This document shows, piece after piece, positions 1 through 9,887 of a stretch of DNA of 64,000 nucleotides. This DNA is from Aliarcobacter sp. (GTDB lineage: Bacteria > Campylobacterota > Campylobacteria > Campylobacterales > Arcobacteraceae). The position numbers and the translations under genes are program-made. The notes beneath the pieces were generated by a model. It was not told the DNA's origin. It searched no databases and saw only the letters and a list, made by a program, of their open reading frames with translations. The first letter of the stretch is position 1, and every line of letters starts with the position of its first letter. Location of the stretch: NCBI GenBank assembly GCA_028688995.1, contig JAQTXB010000008.1, positions 57,050 to 121,049 of the forward strand. The letters are read 5' to 3'.

Positions 1-458
1 TTGTTTATGAAATGTTAGGCGTTGAGCATTTAGAATATTATAATCATAAGTTTGATTTTATTTTTATGCTTGGTGTTTTATATCATAGACCAGATCCTGT
101 TGGAACTTTAAAGTCACTAGCTCGAGGATTAAATAGTAAAGGTGAGATTTTAATAGATACTTTTATGATAGATGGAGATGAAGAGTTGTGTTTAACTCCA
201 AATAAAAGATATTCAAAAATTCCAAATATCTATTTTATTCCAACAATTCCAGCGCTTAAAAACTGGCTTGAAAGGGCAGGGTTTGAGGATATTGAAGTTC
301 TTGCAACTACTATTACAACTTCTGAAGAGCAAAGAAAAACTGAATGGTCATTTGATCAAAGTTTAGAAGATTTTTTAGATGAAAATGATAAAACAAAAAC
401 AGTTGAAGGGTACCCAGCTCCCAAAAGAGTTTATGTAAAAGCTAGAAAAGTTTTATAA
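1..458 (+). CDS. cmoB: tRNA U34 carboxymethyltransferase CmoB, C-terminal part (5' end outside window)
   Basis: SAM methyltransferase-like C-terminus ([23 protein letters not shown]...[35 protein letters not shown]), typical of CmoB; the ORF-track ATG at 12 is internal. Confidence 0.85.
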   Translation, partial: VYEMLGVEHLEYYNHKFDFIFMLGVLYHRPDPVGTLKSLARGLNSKGEILIDTFMIDGDEELCLTPNKRYSKIPNIYFIPTIPALKNWLERAGFEDIEVLATTITTSEEQRKTEWSFDQSLEDFLDENDKTKTVEGYPAPKRVYVKARKVL

Positions 459-480
459 AAAACAAAAGAGATACTAAAGA

Positions 481-1455
481 TTAAAATAAATCAATAGTAT
501 CTTCATCACTTAAATCACTAAATTTAAATATTTGACTTCTTCCTTTGTTTTTTGCTTCATAAAGCGCAATATCAGCATTTTTAATACACTCAGTTATTGT
601 AATATCTGAGTGTATTCTATAAACTTCAAATCCAATACAGATAGTTTTTTTCAAAATTTGATTTCTTTCTTCATTAATCAAAATACTTACTTCTGCAAAA
701 TCTGAGATGATTTTCTTAGCAAGTTCTTCTGCTTGATATTCACTTGAATTATTAATTAATGAGACTAAAAATTCATCACCATTTAATCTTCCAACCATAT
801 CAAATTCATTTATATTTGAGTGGATGACTTTTGCAAGTTCAATTAGTACTTTATCTGCAATATCATAATCAAACTCATCAATTACTGCTTTAAAATGGTC
901 AATTCCAATCATTAAAAAATAGATTTCATCTTGAGTATTATTTGAAAGTCTTAAATGTGTTGTTAAATTTTCAATTAAATAATTTCTATTATAAACATTT
1001 GTTACAGAATCTAAAGATGATGATTCAATGAAGTTTTTCTTTAAAATACCACTTTGGATTATTGGAGAAACTTGAAAAAATGCAGCTTCAATTGTGTCAT
1101 ATTTTGTTTCTAAAATTTTAAAATGTACTTTAGAAGTAGCACAAAATGAAACAGTTGCATTTAAACTTGTATGAGTATTTATTATAAAGAAATACGATAA
1201 ATCATCATCTAAATAAAACTCTTCACCTTTTTTTAAAATCACTTCTTTATAATTTTTATTTACATCAAATAGTGAAAATGTAAGATTATCAATATTAAAC
1301 TCTTTATTTAACCAAGTAGATATATCTTCAGCCATCTGTTTAATATTTGTAGCATATTGCAATTGCTCATGAAGATTAAAAATACTAACTAATGATTTGT
1401 AGTCATCTTCATTTGTTGCTGATGATTTAATTAATTCTAAGATCTTATTTTTCAT
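481..1455 (-). CDS. GGDEF-domain protein (LNGDEF variant motif)
   Basis: C-terminal diguanylate-cyclase-like domain: SVTNVYNRNYL, DHFKAVIDEFDYDIADKVL, GRLNGDEFLVSL, ADIALYEAKNKGRSQ. Confidence 0.85.
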   Translation of the reverse strand: MKNKILELIKSSATNEDDYKSLVSIFNLHEQLQYATNIKQMAEDISTWLNKEFNIDNLTFSLFDVNKNYKEVILKKGEEFYLDDDLSYFFIINTHTSLNATVSFCATSKVHFKILETKYDTIEAAFFQVSPIIQSGILKKNFIESSSLDSVTNVYNRNYLIENLTTHLRLSNNTQDEIYFLMIGIDHFKAVIDEFDYDIADKVLIELAKVIHSNINEFDMVGRLNGDEFLVSLINNSSEYQAEELAKKIISDFAEVSILINEERNQILKKTICIGFEVYRIHSDITITECIKNADIALYEAKNKGRSQIFKFSDLSDEDTIDLF

Positions 1456-1465
1456 ACATTATTAC

Positions 1466-2368
1466 CTAAAAGAAATCTATTTTATTTGTATCTTCTTCAC
1501 TAAACATAAAAACTTGACTTCTTCCTCTGTTTCTAGCTTCATATAAAGCAATATCAGATTTTTTTATTATTTCATCAACTGTAGTAGCATTATCAGGATA
1601 TATTGAAATACCACCACAAATTGTTTTCATAAGTGTTTGTTTTGTTTGTTCATTTATTACAACTTCTTTTTTACTAAAGTTATTAATAAGTTTCTGAGAT
1701 ATGAGTATAGCATTGTTTTCATTAATTATATTCTGTAAAATAACTAAAAATTCATCATCAGAAATTTTAATAACTAAATCTGATTCTCTAACACTCTCTT
1801 TTAAAGTAGATGCAAGTGCTTTTAGAACTTTATCTCCAACTTCATAATCAAACTCATCTATAACTGCTCTGAATTGATCAATACCAACTTTAATAAAAGC
1901 GATTTTCTTTTGTTCTCTATTTGAAATACTAAGTAAATTCCCCGCGTAATTATCTAAATAGCATCTATTATACGAACCTGTTAAATGATCAACTAAAGAT
2001 AATTCATTTAAAGTTTTTTCCATAAATTTACTAAACAATGATTGAGAAAAAATTAGTAAAGACATTTTAATTGCATCTAAATGAGTTTTTACAGCTTCAA
2101 AATCATCTTGATTTTCCGACAAAAAATGAAAAATAATTTTAGTGTCACAATTTTGTTTGAATTCTAAAGTATTAACTAAATAATCTTCATTTGTTTCAGC
2201 ACATAAAAAAAGATTTTGAATATTGTCATTTTTCTTTATATCAATTTGCAAAAAATTTATATTATGATGTAACTTTAAATAATCAAAAATATTTAAACAA
2301 CTCTTATCTAAATCCGTTAATTTTAACTTTTCATTTTCATTAATAATTGTCTCACAAGAAAAATTCAT
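1466..2368 (-). CDS. GGDEF-domain protein with degenerate active site (ISDDEF)
   Basis: Paralogue of the 481-1455 protein: DHLTGSYNRCYLD, DQFRAVIDEFDYEVGDKVL, KISDDEFLVIL, SDIALYEARNRGRSQVF. Confidence 0.85.
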   Translation of the reverse strand: MNFSCETIINENEKLKLTDLDKSCLNIFDYLKLHHNINFLQIDIKKNDNIQNLFLCAETNEDYLVNTLEFKQNCDTKIIFHFLSENQDDFEAVKTHLDAIKMSLLIFSQSLFSKFMEKTLNELSLVDHLTGSYNRCYLDNYAGNLLSISNREQKKIAFIKVGIDQFRAVIDEFDYEVGDKVLKALASTLKESVRESDLVIKISDDEFLVILQNIINENNAILISQKLINNFSKKEVVINEQTKQTLMKTICGGISIYPDNATTVDEIIKKSDIALYEARNRGRSQVFMFSEEDTNKIDFF

Positions 2369-2384
2369 GAACTCATGCCTTTAT

Positions 2385-2978
2385 TTAAATATGTCTTTCC
2401 CATTGTTTTAGGGTTTGTATTTCACTTTTTAATGTTGTTTTATCCCCATGTCCTGGATAAATATGAAAATCTTCATTCCATTGTAATATTTTATTTAAAC
2501 TTCGTTTCATTAACATAGCATTTGAGTTAGGAAAATCAAATCTTCCAATTGTACCTTTAAAAATAAAATCACCAGTAAAAAGATGTTTATCAATTTGTAT
2601 TGCACTACATCCTGGTGTATGACCTGGAAAATGATGGAATTTTATTTTAATTCCTTCAATCTCTATCTCTTCATCAGGATTTACTAAAACATCTGCATAT
2701 GAAGGTGGCATTCCCATTCCATAAGGATCTAAAGTTAACATAAATTCATCATCTTTTGGAATATAGAGTTTTAAATTATAATTTTCTTTTACTTCTTGGT
2801 TTGACCAAACATGATCAAAATGTCCATGAGTATTTAAAATGGCAATTGGATTTTTTACATTTCCTTTAATCCAAGCGTAAGCATTAACACCTGGATCAAT
2901 AATTATATCTTTATCATTTATAGTAACTATATAACAATTTGTTTGATAATCGCCCATTGGCTGAACATTTATATTCAT
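2385..2978 (-). CDS. MBL-fold metallo-hydrolase (glyoxalase II-like)
   Basis: THGHFDH metal-binding motif, FPGHTPG, FTGDFIF, YPGHGDKTTL. Confidence 0.9.
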   Translation of the reverse strand: MNINVQPMGDYQTNCYIVTINDKDIIIDPGVNAYAWIKGNVKNPIAILNTHGHFDHVWSNQEVKENYNLKLYIPKDDEFMLTLDPYGMGMPPSYADVLVNPDEEIEIEGIKIKFHHFPGHTPGCSAIQIDKHLFTGDFIFKGTIGRFDFPNSNAMLMKRSLNKILQWNEDFHIYPGHGDKTTLKSEIQTLKQWERHI

Positions 2979-3032
2979 TTTTAACCTTACTTTGCTAAAA
3001 TTGTAAAGATTATATCAAAAAAGAGGTTATTT

Positions 3033-3851
3033 ATGGATTATTTTTTTGTATTGGAAGATATTTTAAATACAAGTAAACCAAAAGATAAAATAGAGAAGTT
3101 CAAAAGTTTTTATGATAAATTTTTGAATGATAATTATTTTATGGATGAATTTTATAAACCTTATACTTTTGATAAACCCTCTTATCATACATTTTTAGAA
3201 ATTGTAAAACCAACAGCTTTACCTCCAATAAAAAATTTCAAATCAATTGATGGAAAAAAATATCTTGTACATACAATTTTACATATTGAGTATTCTGCAA
3301 TTGATTTAGCTTTAGATGCAGCTTTAAGATTTAAAAATATGCCAAAAAAATATTATGAAGATTGGCTAGAAGTTGCAAATGATGAGATAAGACATTTTTT
3401 AATGCTTGAAGAGTTATTAAGTGAACTTGGAGGAGTTTATGGAGATTTCCCAGTTCATAAAAATCTTTTTGAAGCAATGGAAGCAACACCTACATTTTTA
3501 CGAAGAATGGCAGCAGTTCCTAGGTATCTTGAAGCAAATGGGCTTGATCAAAATCCAAAAATTATGGAAAAATTAAATTCAAATAGGGATGAGTTTAACA
3601 ATAAGTTTTTAAAAGCTTTACAAATTATCTTGGATGAAGAAGTTGACCATGTTAAAAAAGGTGATATTTGGTTTAAATATGAGTGTGATAGATTAAACTT
3701 AGAGCCTGAATCTGCATATTTACAAATAATTGAAGAAGTGTTTCCTGGAAGTACAAAAAGAAAAATGGATTTAAATTTTACAGCGAGAAAAGAGGCGGGT
3801 TTTTCTTGTAATGAATTGAAAATTTTATCAAAAAAAGAAGAATGTAACTAA
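3033..3851 (+). CDS. DUF455 family ferritin-like protein
   Basis: HIEYSAIDLALDAALRF, DEIRHFLMLEELL, DEEVDHVKKGDIWFKYEC: diiron ferritin-like carboxylates/histidines typical of DUF455. Confidence 0.85.
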   Translation: MDYFFVLEDILNTSKPKDKIEKFKSFYDKFLNDNYFMDEFYKPYTFDKPSYHTFLEIVKPTALPPIKNFKSIDGKKYLVHTILHIEYSAIDLALDAALRFKNMPKKYYEDWLEVANDEIRHFLMLEELLSELGGVYGDFPVHKNLFEAMEATPTFLRRMAAVPRYLEANGLDQNPKIMEKLNSNRDEFNNKFLKALQIILDEEVDHVKKGDIWFKYECDRLNLEPESAYLQIIEEVFPGSTKRKMDLNFTARKEAGFSCNELKILSKKEECN

Positions 3852-4516
3852 TGATAACTTCGAATATTGACTCTATTATGGCGAAAATTTCCAATTCAAC
3901 TAATTCATCTATTGGAACAACATCAAATCAATTTTTAAGTAATTTAGTTAATAGTTCAAATTCCACTCAATCTACAACAAGAACAAACTCCTTAACTTAC
4001 GAAAATATAAAAGGTATTTCTTTAGAAGAGATAGATACTTTATTTGTAAATGAAGATGATAAAAATATGGCAAAAAATCTAAGACTTGCTACACTTTTTT
4101 CAAATGATGATTATTTATCAAAAGCTTTATTTAATACAGTTTTAGGGCAACCATTTAATATAGGATATTCATATTTAAGTAATAGTTATAATGATAAAAA
4201 TATGTTTTTATCTTCAAATAATAGTAGTTTAGCAGATTTATTACATGAATCTATAACTCAAAAAATTGCTAATCCAAATGCAAAGTCAACAGATGTAATA
4301 TCACAAGATAAGTTAGATGAGATATTAACTGCTGTTAACTCTTTTAATTTTATAAGTGCTTTATCTAATAGTTCAAAAAAAGGTTATGATAAATATAAAG
4401 ATAAAAAAAATGATTATTCATTTTTGTATAATGACTATAATTTAAAATATCAAGAGTTAGTTTATAAATACCAAGAATTGGAAAATATAAACAAAACCTT
4501 GATTAAGCAGTTTTAA
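3851..4516 (+). CDS. Hypothetical Ser/Asn/Thr-rich protein with C-terminal coiled-coil tendency
   Basis: Full ORF, start overlaps the stop of the upstream DUF455 gene; no recognised domain. Confidence 0.6.
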   Translation: MITSNIDSIMAKISNSTNSSIGTTSNQFLSNLVNSSNSTQSTTRTNSLTYENIKGISLEEIDTLFVNEDDKNMAKNLRLATLFSNDDYLSKALFNTVLGQPFNIGYSYLSNSYNDKNMFLSSNNSSLADLLHESITQKIANPNAKSTDVISQDKLDEILTAVNSFNFISALSNSSKKGYDKYKDKKNDYSFLYNDYNLKYQELVYKYQELENINKTLIKQF

Positions 4517-5106
4517 TAAATATTAATATTAAGCATTGCTTTTAAAATTGTATCTTCTTCTACCATTTTTAGATTAGAATTTATTTTATGAGTTGATAAT
4601 TTTCCTTCAATTGTTTGAAGAATATGCCAAAATCTCTCATTAAAAGGAGTATCAAGCTCTTTTATTTTGTATTTAATAATTGTTTCAACAATTGTTTCAA
4701 TACAGTGAAAATAAAATATTTTATTTTTTGCTCTTTGAGTTTTATAATTTCTCATTAATTTTAAATTTGCAACAAATGTATCTTTCTCAATTTCTGATAA
4801 ATTTACTCTATTTCTAACAGCTTCTTCTTCACTATCTAAATGTTTTAAATAAGAGTCAATCTCCTGATTCATTGTATCTTCTAAATCAGGATGAAATTTT
4901 AGAAGTACATCAAGAATCTCATTTGGTTTTAATGGAGTCTCATTTAATTGGTGCGAATATTTCTTTTTTTGTTCATAAGTATGATTAATAGCATTTAACA
5001 TATCAACTGCAAAAGATAGATAAATGAATTTATCTTCTTTTCCATCTTTAAAAGATACACCATGTTCACTAATAACTGGTTTTAATCCTGCGTATTCTAA
5101 TTTCAT
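4513..5106 (-). CDS. Hypothetical protein
   Basis: Complete 197-aa ORF directly downstream of trpB on the same strand. Confidence 0.6.
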   Translation of the reverse strand: MKLEYAGLKPVISEHGVSFKDGKEDKFIYLSFAVDMLNAINHTYEQKKKYSHQLNETPLKPNEILDVLLKFHPDLEDTMNQEIDSYLKHLDSEEEAVRNRVNLSEIEKDTFVANLKLMRNYKTQRAKNKIFYFHCIETIVETIIKYKIKELDTPFNERFWHILQTIEGKLSTHKINSNLKMVEEDTILKAMLNINIY

Positions 5107-5125
5107 TTCTATTCCTTATTTTTAT

Positions 5126-6343
5126 TTAAAATTTAGCATTTGGAATAGGGTAGTTCTCTATTACAAAATCAATATCTTTATCTCCACGACCACTAAGACT
5201 TACTAAAATAGTTTTATCTTTTGGAAGTGTTTGTGCAAGTTTCATAGCAAATCCAACAGCATGAGCAGACTCAAGAGCTGGAATTATTCCTTCAAGTTGT
5301 GAAAGCTTATAAAAAGCATCAACTGCTTCATTATCATCACAAAGACCAACTTTACTTCTTCCAGATTCTTTTAAATAAGCATGTTCAGGACCAACAGATG
5401 GATAATCGATTCCACTTCCAATAGAGTAAACAGGAGCAGGATTTCCCTCTTTATCTTTTAGCATAATAGAATTAAACCCATGCATGATTCCTTCTTCACC
5501 ATAAGTTAAAGTTGCACTATGTTCACCAATTTTATCACCTTTTCCCATTGGCTCAACTCCATAAAGATTTACTTCTTTATCATCAATAAATCCTGAGAAT
5601 AACCCCATGGCATTACTTCCACCACCAACACAAGCTACAACATTATCTGGAAGTCTGTTTTCATGTTCAAAAAATTGTTCACGAGATTCAAATCCAATTA
5701 CACTTTGGAAATCTCTTACCATCATAGGAAATGGATGAGGACCAACAACTGAACCAATACAATAAATAGAGTTTTCTGTATCAGCTAAATATGCTTCAAA
5801 AGCTGAATCAACTGCCTCTTTTAAAGTTTTAAGACCATGAGTTGCAGGTACAACTTTTGCTCCAAGAATTTTCATTCTAACTACATTTGGATGTTCTTTT
5901 GCAATATCAACTTCACCCATGTGAATTTCACACTCTAAACCAAAATAAGCAGCTGCAGTTGCAAGTGCAACACCATGTTGTCCAGCACCTGTTTCAGCGA
6001 TTACTTTTTTCTTTCCTAGATGTTTAGCTAAGATTACTTCAGCCATACAATGATTTAATTTATGAGCACCAGTGTGATTTAAGTCTTCTCTTTTTAGATA
6101 GATTTTTGCACCACCACAAAAGTTTGTAAGATTTTTTGCAAAAGAAATAGGAGTAGGTCGCCCTTGATAGTGTTTTCTTACATATTTTAACTCTTCAATA
6201 AATTTAGGAGAGTTTTTTAGTTCTAAATAAGCTTTTGTAATTTCAGCAAAAGGTTTTTCTAAAACAGGAGGAATAAATGAACCTCCAAATTTACCAAAAA
6301 AACCATTAGCATCAGGCATTGTTTCTAAATATGTTTTGTTCAT
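5126..6343 (-). CDS. trpB: Tryptophan synthase beta chain
   Basis: [19 protein letters not shown]-lysine motif, [26 protein letters not shown]. Confidence 0.97.
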   Translation of the reverse strand: MNKTYLETMPDANGFFGKFGGSFIPPVLEKPFAEITKAYLELKNSPKFIEELKYVRKHYQGRPTPISFAKNLTNFCGGAKIYLKREDLNHTGAHKLNHCMAEVILAKHLGKKKVIAETGAGQHGVALATAAAYFGLECEIHMGEVDIAKEHPNVVRMKILGAKVVPATHGLKTLKEAVDSAFEAYLADTENSIYCIGSVVGPHPFPMMVRDFQSVIGFESREQFFEHENRLPDNVVACVGGGSNAMGLFSGFIDDKEVNLYGVEPMGKGDKIGEHSATLTYGEEGIMHGFNSIMLKDKEGNPAPVYSIGSGIDYPSVGPEHAYLKESGRSKVGLCDDNEAVDAFYKLSQLEGIIPALESAHAVGFAMKLAQTLPKDKTILVSLSGRGDKDIDFVIENYPIPNAKF

Positions 6344-6366
6344 TTATTCCCTTTTATTTTAATTTT

Positions 6367-7491
6367 TTATGAAAACCACTTTTTAACTTTGTCAAACATT
6401 GATTCAAAACTAGATTCATGAGGTTTGCTTTCAACTCCAAAACTCTCTTGAAGTTTCTCTAAAAGCTCTTTTTGTTCGCTGTTTAATTCTTTTGGATATT
6501 CAATTTTAATTTGTACAACTAAATTACCTTTTCCATAACCTTGAACAGATTTTACACCTTCACCTTTGAAAGTAAATTGTTGTTTATCTTTTGCATTTTT
6601 TGGAATTTCAAGTTCAACTTCACCTCTTAAAGTTGGAACAGTGATTTTTCCACCAAGTGCAATTTGTGTAAAGAATATTGGAGCTTCATAATAAATGTCA
6701 TCATCATGTCTTACAAAATGAGAATCTTCTTTTACTTTTACTTGTAGATATAAATCACCTCTTGAGCCATCAGGTGCAATATTTCCCTTGTGCGAAACTC
6801 TGATTCTCATTCCATCATTTACACCCTCAGGTATATCAACTTTGAAAGAATCTTTTACTTCATCATAACCACTTCCACCACATGATTTACATGAAGCTGC
6901 TGCTGCTTGTCCACTTCCACCACATTTAGGACAAGTTTGAGCAAATGTCATAAATCCTTGTCTAGCATGAACTTGACCTTGTCCATTACAAGTAGTACAA
7001 GTTGCCAATTTTCCATCTTTTGCTCCCGTTCCAGAACAAGATTTACAAGCTGTTTTGTATTTATAATTGATTTCTTTTTTGCAACCAAATACAGCTTCAT
7101 TGAACTCTAATTTTACTTCAACTGTTACGTCTAGATTGTAATTGTAAGTTTTTCTTTGTTTTCTTCCTCTTGAGCTTCCACCAAAGGCACTTCCAAACAT
7201 CTCTTCAAAAACAGAACTTAAGTCATCAAAACCACCAGAGAATCCACCACCTCTTTGTCCATGACCTTCAAGTCCAGCTTTTCCGTATCTATCATAAACA
7301 GCTCTTTTTTCTTCATCACTTAATACTTGATACGCTTCATTTATAGCTTTGAATCTTTCTTCTGCTTCATTATCACCTGGATTTTTGTCAGGATGATATT
7401 TCATAGCCATTTGTCTATAAGCTTTTTTGATTGTACTTTTATCTGAACTTTTACTAACTTCTAGTAGTTCATAATAATCTATTTCAGTCAA
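6367..7491 (-). CDS. dnaJ: Molecular chaperone DnaJ
   Basis: J domain with HPD, Gly/Phe region, four CxxCxGxG zinc-finger repeats. Confidence 0.97.
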   Translation of the reverse strand: MTEIDYYELLEVSKSSDKSTIKKAYRQMAMKYHPDKNPGDNEAEERFKAINEAYQVLSDEEKRAVYDRYGKAGLEGHGQRGGGFSGGFDDLSSVFEEMFGSAFGGSSRGRKQRKTYNYNLDVTVEVKLEFNEAVFGCKKEINYKYKTACKSCSGTGAKDGKLATCTTCNGQGQVHARQGFMTFAQTCPKCGGSGQAAAASCKSCGGSGYDEVKDSFKVDIPEGVNDGMRIRVSHKGNIAPDGSRGDLYLQVKVKEDSHFVRHDDDIYYEAPIFFTQIALGGKITVPTLRGEVELEIPKNAKDKQQFTFKGEGVKSVQGYGKGNLVVQIKIEYPKELNSEQKELLEKLQESFGVESKPHESSFESMFDKVKKWFS

Positions 7492-7608
7492 TTTTATCCC
7501 CTTAAAAAATATTTGAATTAATGTAAATCGCGATTTTATCCAAAACTTTATAAATGTTGATTGAATTAATAAGTAGATAGTTTTATATAATTTATTAAAA
7601 ATCTTAGA

Positions 7609-7614
7609 TATAAT
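7609..7614 (+). promoter_or_regulatory. Putative -10 box (TATAAT) of recR
   Basis: Perfect TATAAT followed by CCCCCT and then the recR ATG at 7621. Confidence 0.6.
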
Positions 7615-7620
7615 CCCCCT

Positions 7621-8193
7621 ATGAATAAAGGATTAGAAAAATTTTACGAACTTGTTGAAGCATTTGAATCTTTACCTACTATTGGAAAAAAATCAGCTCT
7701 CAGACTTGCTTATCACATTGTTATGAATGACAACTATTGTGGGATTAAAATAGCTCACAGCATTGAAAGTGCACTTAAAAATATCACTAAATGTTCTAGA
7801 TGTGGTTCTATGAGTGAACATGAAATTTGCGAAGTTTGTTTGGATGAATCAAGGGATAGTTCAAAACTTTGTATTGTTCAAAGTGCTAAAGATATTTTTG
7901 TTATTGAAGACTCACGTCAGTTTGATGGAAAGTATTTTGTAATTGAAGAGTTGGATCAAGAGGTACTAGATTCTTTACACAAATTTATAAATGATAATGA
8001 AGTTGAAAATATTTTATTTGCAATAACTCCATCAATTGCAAATGATGCATTTATCTTGTTTATTGAAGATAAATTAAAAAATCATAATATAAAATTTACA
8101 AAAATTGCCCAAGGTGTACCAACAGGTGTTAGCTTAGAAAATGTAGATATTTTATCCCTCTCTAAAGCTATACAAAGTAAAGTTGAAATTTAA
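7621..8193 (+). CDS. recR: Recombination protein RecR
   Basis: FESLPTIGKKSALRLAYH HhH, CSRCGSMSEHEICEVC zinc finger, Toprim region ending GVPTGVSLENVD. Confidence 0.95.
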   Translation: MNKGLEKFYELVEAFESLPTIGKKSALRLAYHIVMNDNYCGIKIAHSIESALKNITKCSRCGSMSEHEICEVCLDESRDSSKLCIVQSAKDIFVIEDSRQFDGKYFVIEELDQEVLDSLHKFINDNEVENILFAITPSIANDAFILFIEDKLKNHNIKFTKIAQGVPTGVSLENVDILSLSKAIQSKVEI

Positions 8194-8208
8194 AATTAGA
8201 ATAAGAAT

Positions 8209-8382
8209 ATGGAAAAAAGAATAATTTGTCAAAAATGTGTTTATTATTTTGTAACGTGGGAAGCAGGTAAACCTCATGGTTGTAAAGCATATGGGTTTAA
8301 ATCTCAACTAATTCCATCAATGTCTGTAAAAAGAGCAAGTGGAGAAGATTGTAAATTATTTTCCTTGAAAAATCTAAAATAG
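8209..8382 (+). CDS. Small Cys-containing protein (57 aa), absent from the supplied ORF track
   Basis: Translation MEKRIICQKCVYYFVTWEAGKPHGCKAYGFKSQLIPSMSVKRASGEDCKLFSLKNLK; CxxC...C...C pattern; fits exactly between recR and the kinase gene. Confidence 0.75.
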   Translation: MEKRIICQKCVYYFVTWEAGKPHGCKAYGFKSQLIPSMSVKRASGEDCKLFSLKNLK

Positions 8383-8390
8383 CTGGGTAT

Positions 8391-9878
8391 ATGCAAATAA
8401 ATGACTTTATAGAAAAAATAGAAAAAGATAAAATCTCAATTATTAGAACTTGGATAAGTTCACCAACAGTAATGAAGATAATAAATGACTACTCTATTGA
8501 TAAAGATTTGTTTGTAAAAAGATATGCTTTTGGTGTTATTGAACACTATATTCAAGTTGTTAAAAAACAAGAAAAAATTGAGAATTGTCCTGTTATTATG
8601 GATTTTATAAAGTATTTAAAAAAACAAAATATAAAATCTAGTGAACTTTTTTTATTATGTTCATCTTTTAAAAGTGCATTAGTTGATTATGCTTTTAAAT
8701 TAAATATTCAATCTGTTGAGTTACTAGAGCGAATAGTTTATTATTTTGAGGAAAATTTTTCTGCTGTATTAGATATATATTCTAAATCAATTGCCCAGAT
8801 AGAAAATGCATTAAATAAATCTATCGATATTGTTGATAAATACGTGATTATGTCAAGAACCGATGCACGTGGAATTATTATGAGTGTTTCAAGTGCATTT
8901 TGTAAAATTTCTGGTTATGAATCTTTTGAATTAATTGGAAAATCTCACAATATTATTAGACATCCTGATATGTCAAAAAAGTTTTTTACTAATATGTGGG
9001 AGACAATAAATTCAGGTACTATGTGGCAAGGCGAAATAAAAAATCGTAAAAAAAATGGTGAGACTTATTGGGTGAAAACTACTATACAACCAAATATTGA
9101 TCACGCAGGAAATATTATAAGTTTTGATGCAATTAGAGAAGATATAACTTCTCAAGTTGAACTTAAAAATCAACAAAATCTATTGGTAGAGCAATCAAAA
9201 TCAGCTGCAATGGGTGAAATGATTAGTATGATAGCCCACCAATGGAGACAGCCATTACAAGCAGTTTCTATATTAATTCAGAAATTACCCTTATTAAAAA
9301 TGGTAAATGGTGATATTTCCGATGAAATGCTTGAAGATGTGGTTAAACAAGTGAGTTCTCAACTTGATTATATGTCTAAAACAATTGATGATTTTAGAGA
9401 TTACTTTAAACCAAATAAGAAAAAAGAAGAAGTTTTTATAAAAGAAATTATTGAAAAATCTATGGATTTTTTAGCATATTTATTTAAAATAAATTCTATT
9501 AAAGTAAACTATCAAAATAATTCTAATTCAAGGGTTGAAATATATCTAAATGAATTCGTTCAAGTGTTTATAAATTTAGCAAAAAATTCTTGTGATGCAA
9601 TGATTGAAAAGAATATTGAAAATAGGGTTATAACTATTACAACTTATGAAAAAGAGAAGAGTTTATTTGTTGAGTTTGAAGATAATGCAGGTGGAATAAA
9701 AAGCGATGTTTTGAGTAAAATATTTGATCCATATTTCTCAACAAAAAATAATAAGAATGGAACAGGATTAGGACTATACATGAGTAAAACCATTATAGAA
9801 GAACATAGTGGTGGAAAAATTAATGTATATAATACGGATTTTGGAACAAAATTCATTATAAAATTACCATTAAAATAG
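8391..9878 (+). CDS. PAS-domain sensor histidine kinase (soluble, Aer-like PAS)
   Basis: PAS: ISGYESFELIGKSHNIIRHPDM; HisKA: MIAHQWRQPLQAVS; HATPase_c: NLAKNSCDAM, EDNAGGI, TGLGLYMSKTIIE. Confidence 0.92.
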   Translation: MQINDFIEKIEKDKISIIRTWISSPTVMKIINDYSIDKDLFVKRYAFGVIEHYIQVVKKQEKIENCPVIMDFIKYLKKQNIKSSELFLLCSSFKSALVDYAFKLNIQSVELLERIVYYFEENFSAVLDIYSKSIAQIENALNKSIDIVDKYVIMSRTDARGIIMSVSSAFCKISGYESFELIGKSHNIIRHPDMSKKFFTNMWETINSGTMWQGEIKNRKKNGETYWVKTTIQPNIDHAGNIISFDAIREDITSQVELKNQQNLLVEQSKSAAMGEMISMIAHQWRQPLQAVSILIQKLPLLKMVNGDISDEMLEDVVKQVSSQLDYMSKTIDDFRDYFKPNKKKEEVFIKEIIEKSMDFLAYLFKINSIKVNYQNNSNSRVEIYLNEFVQVFINLAKNSCDAMIEKNIENRVITITTYEKEKSLFVEFEDNAGGIKSDVLSKIFDPYFSTKNNKNGTGLGLYMSKTIIEEHSGGKINVYNTDFGTKFIIKLPLK

Positions 9879-9887
9879 GAGTTAAAT

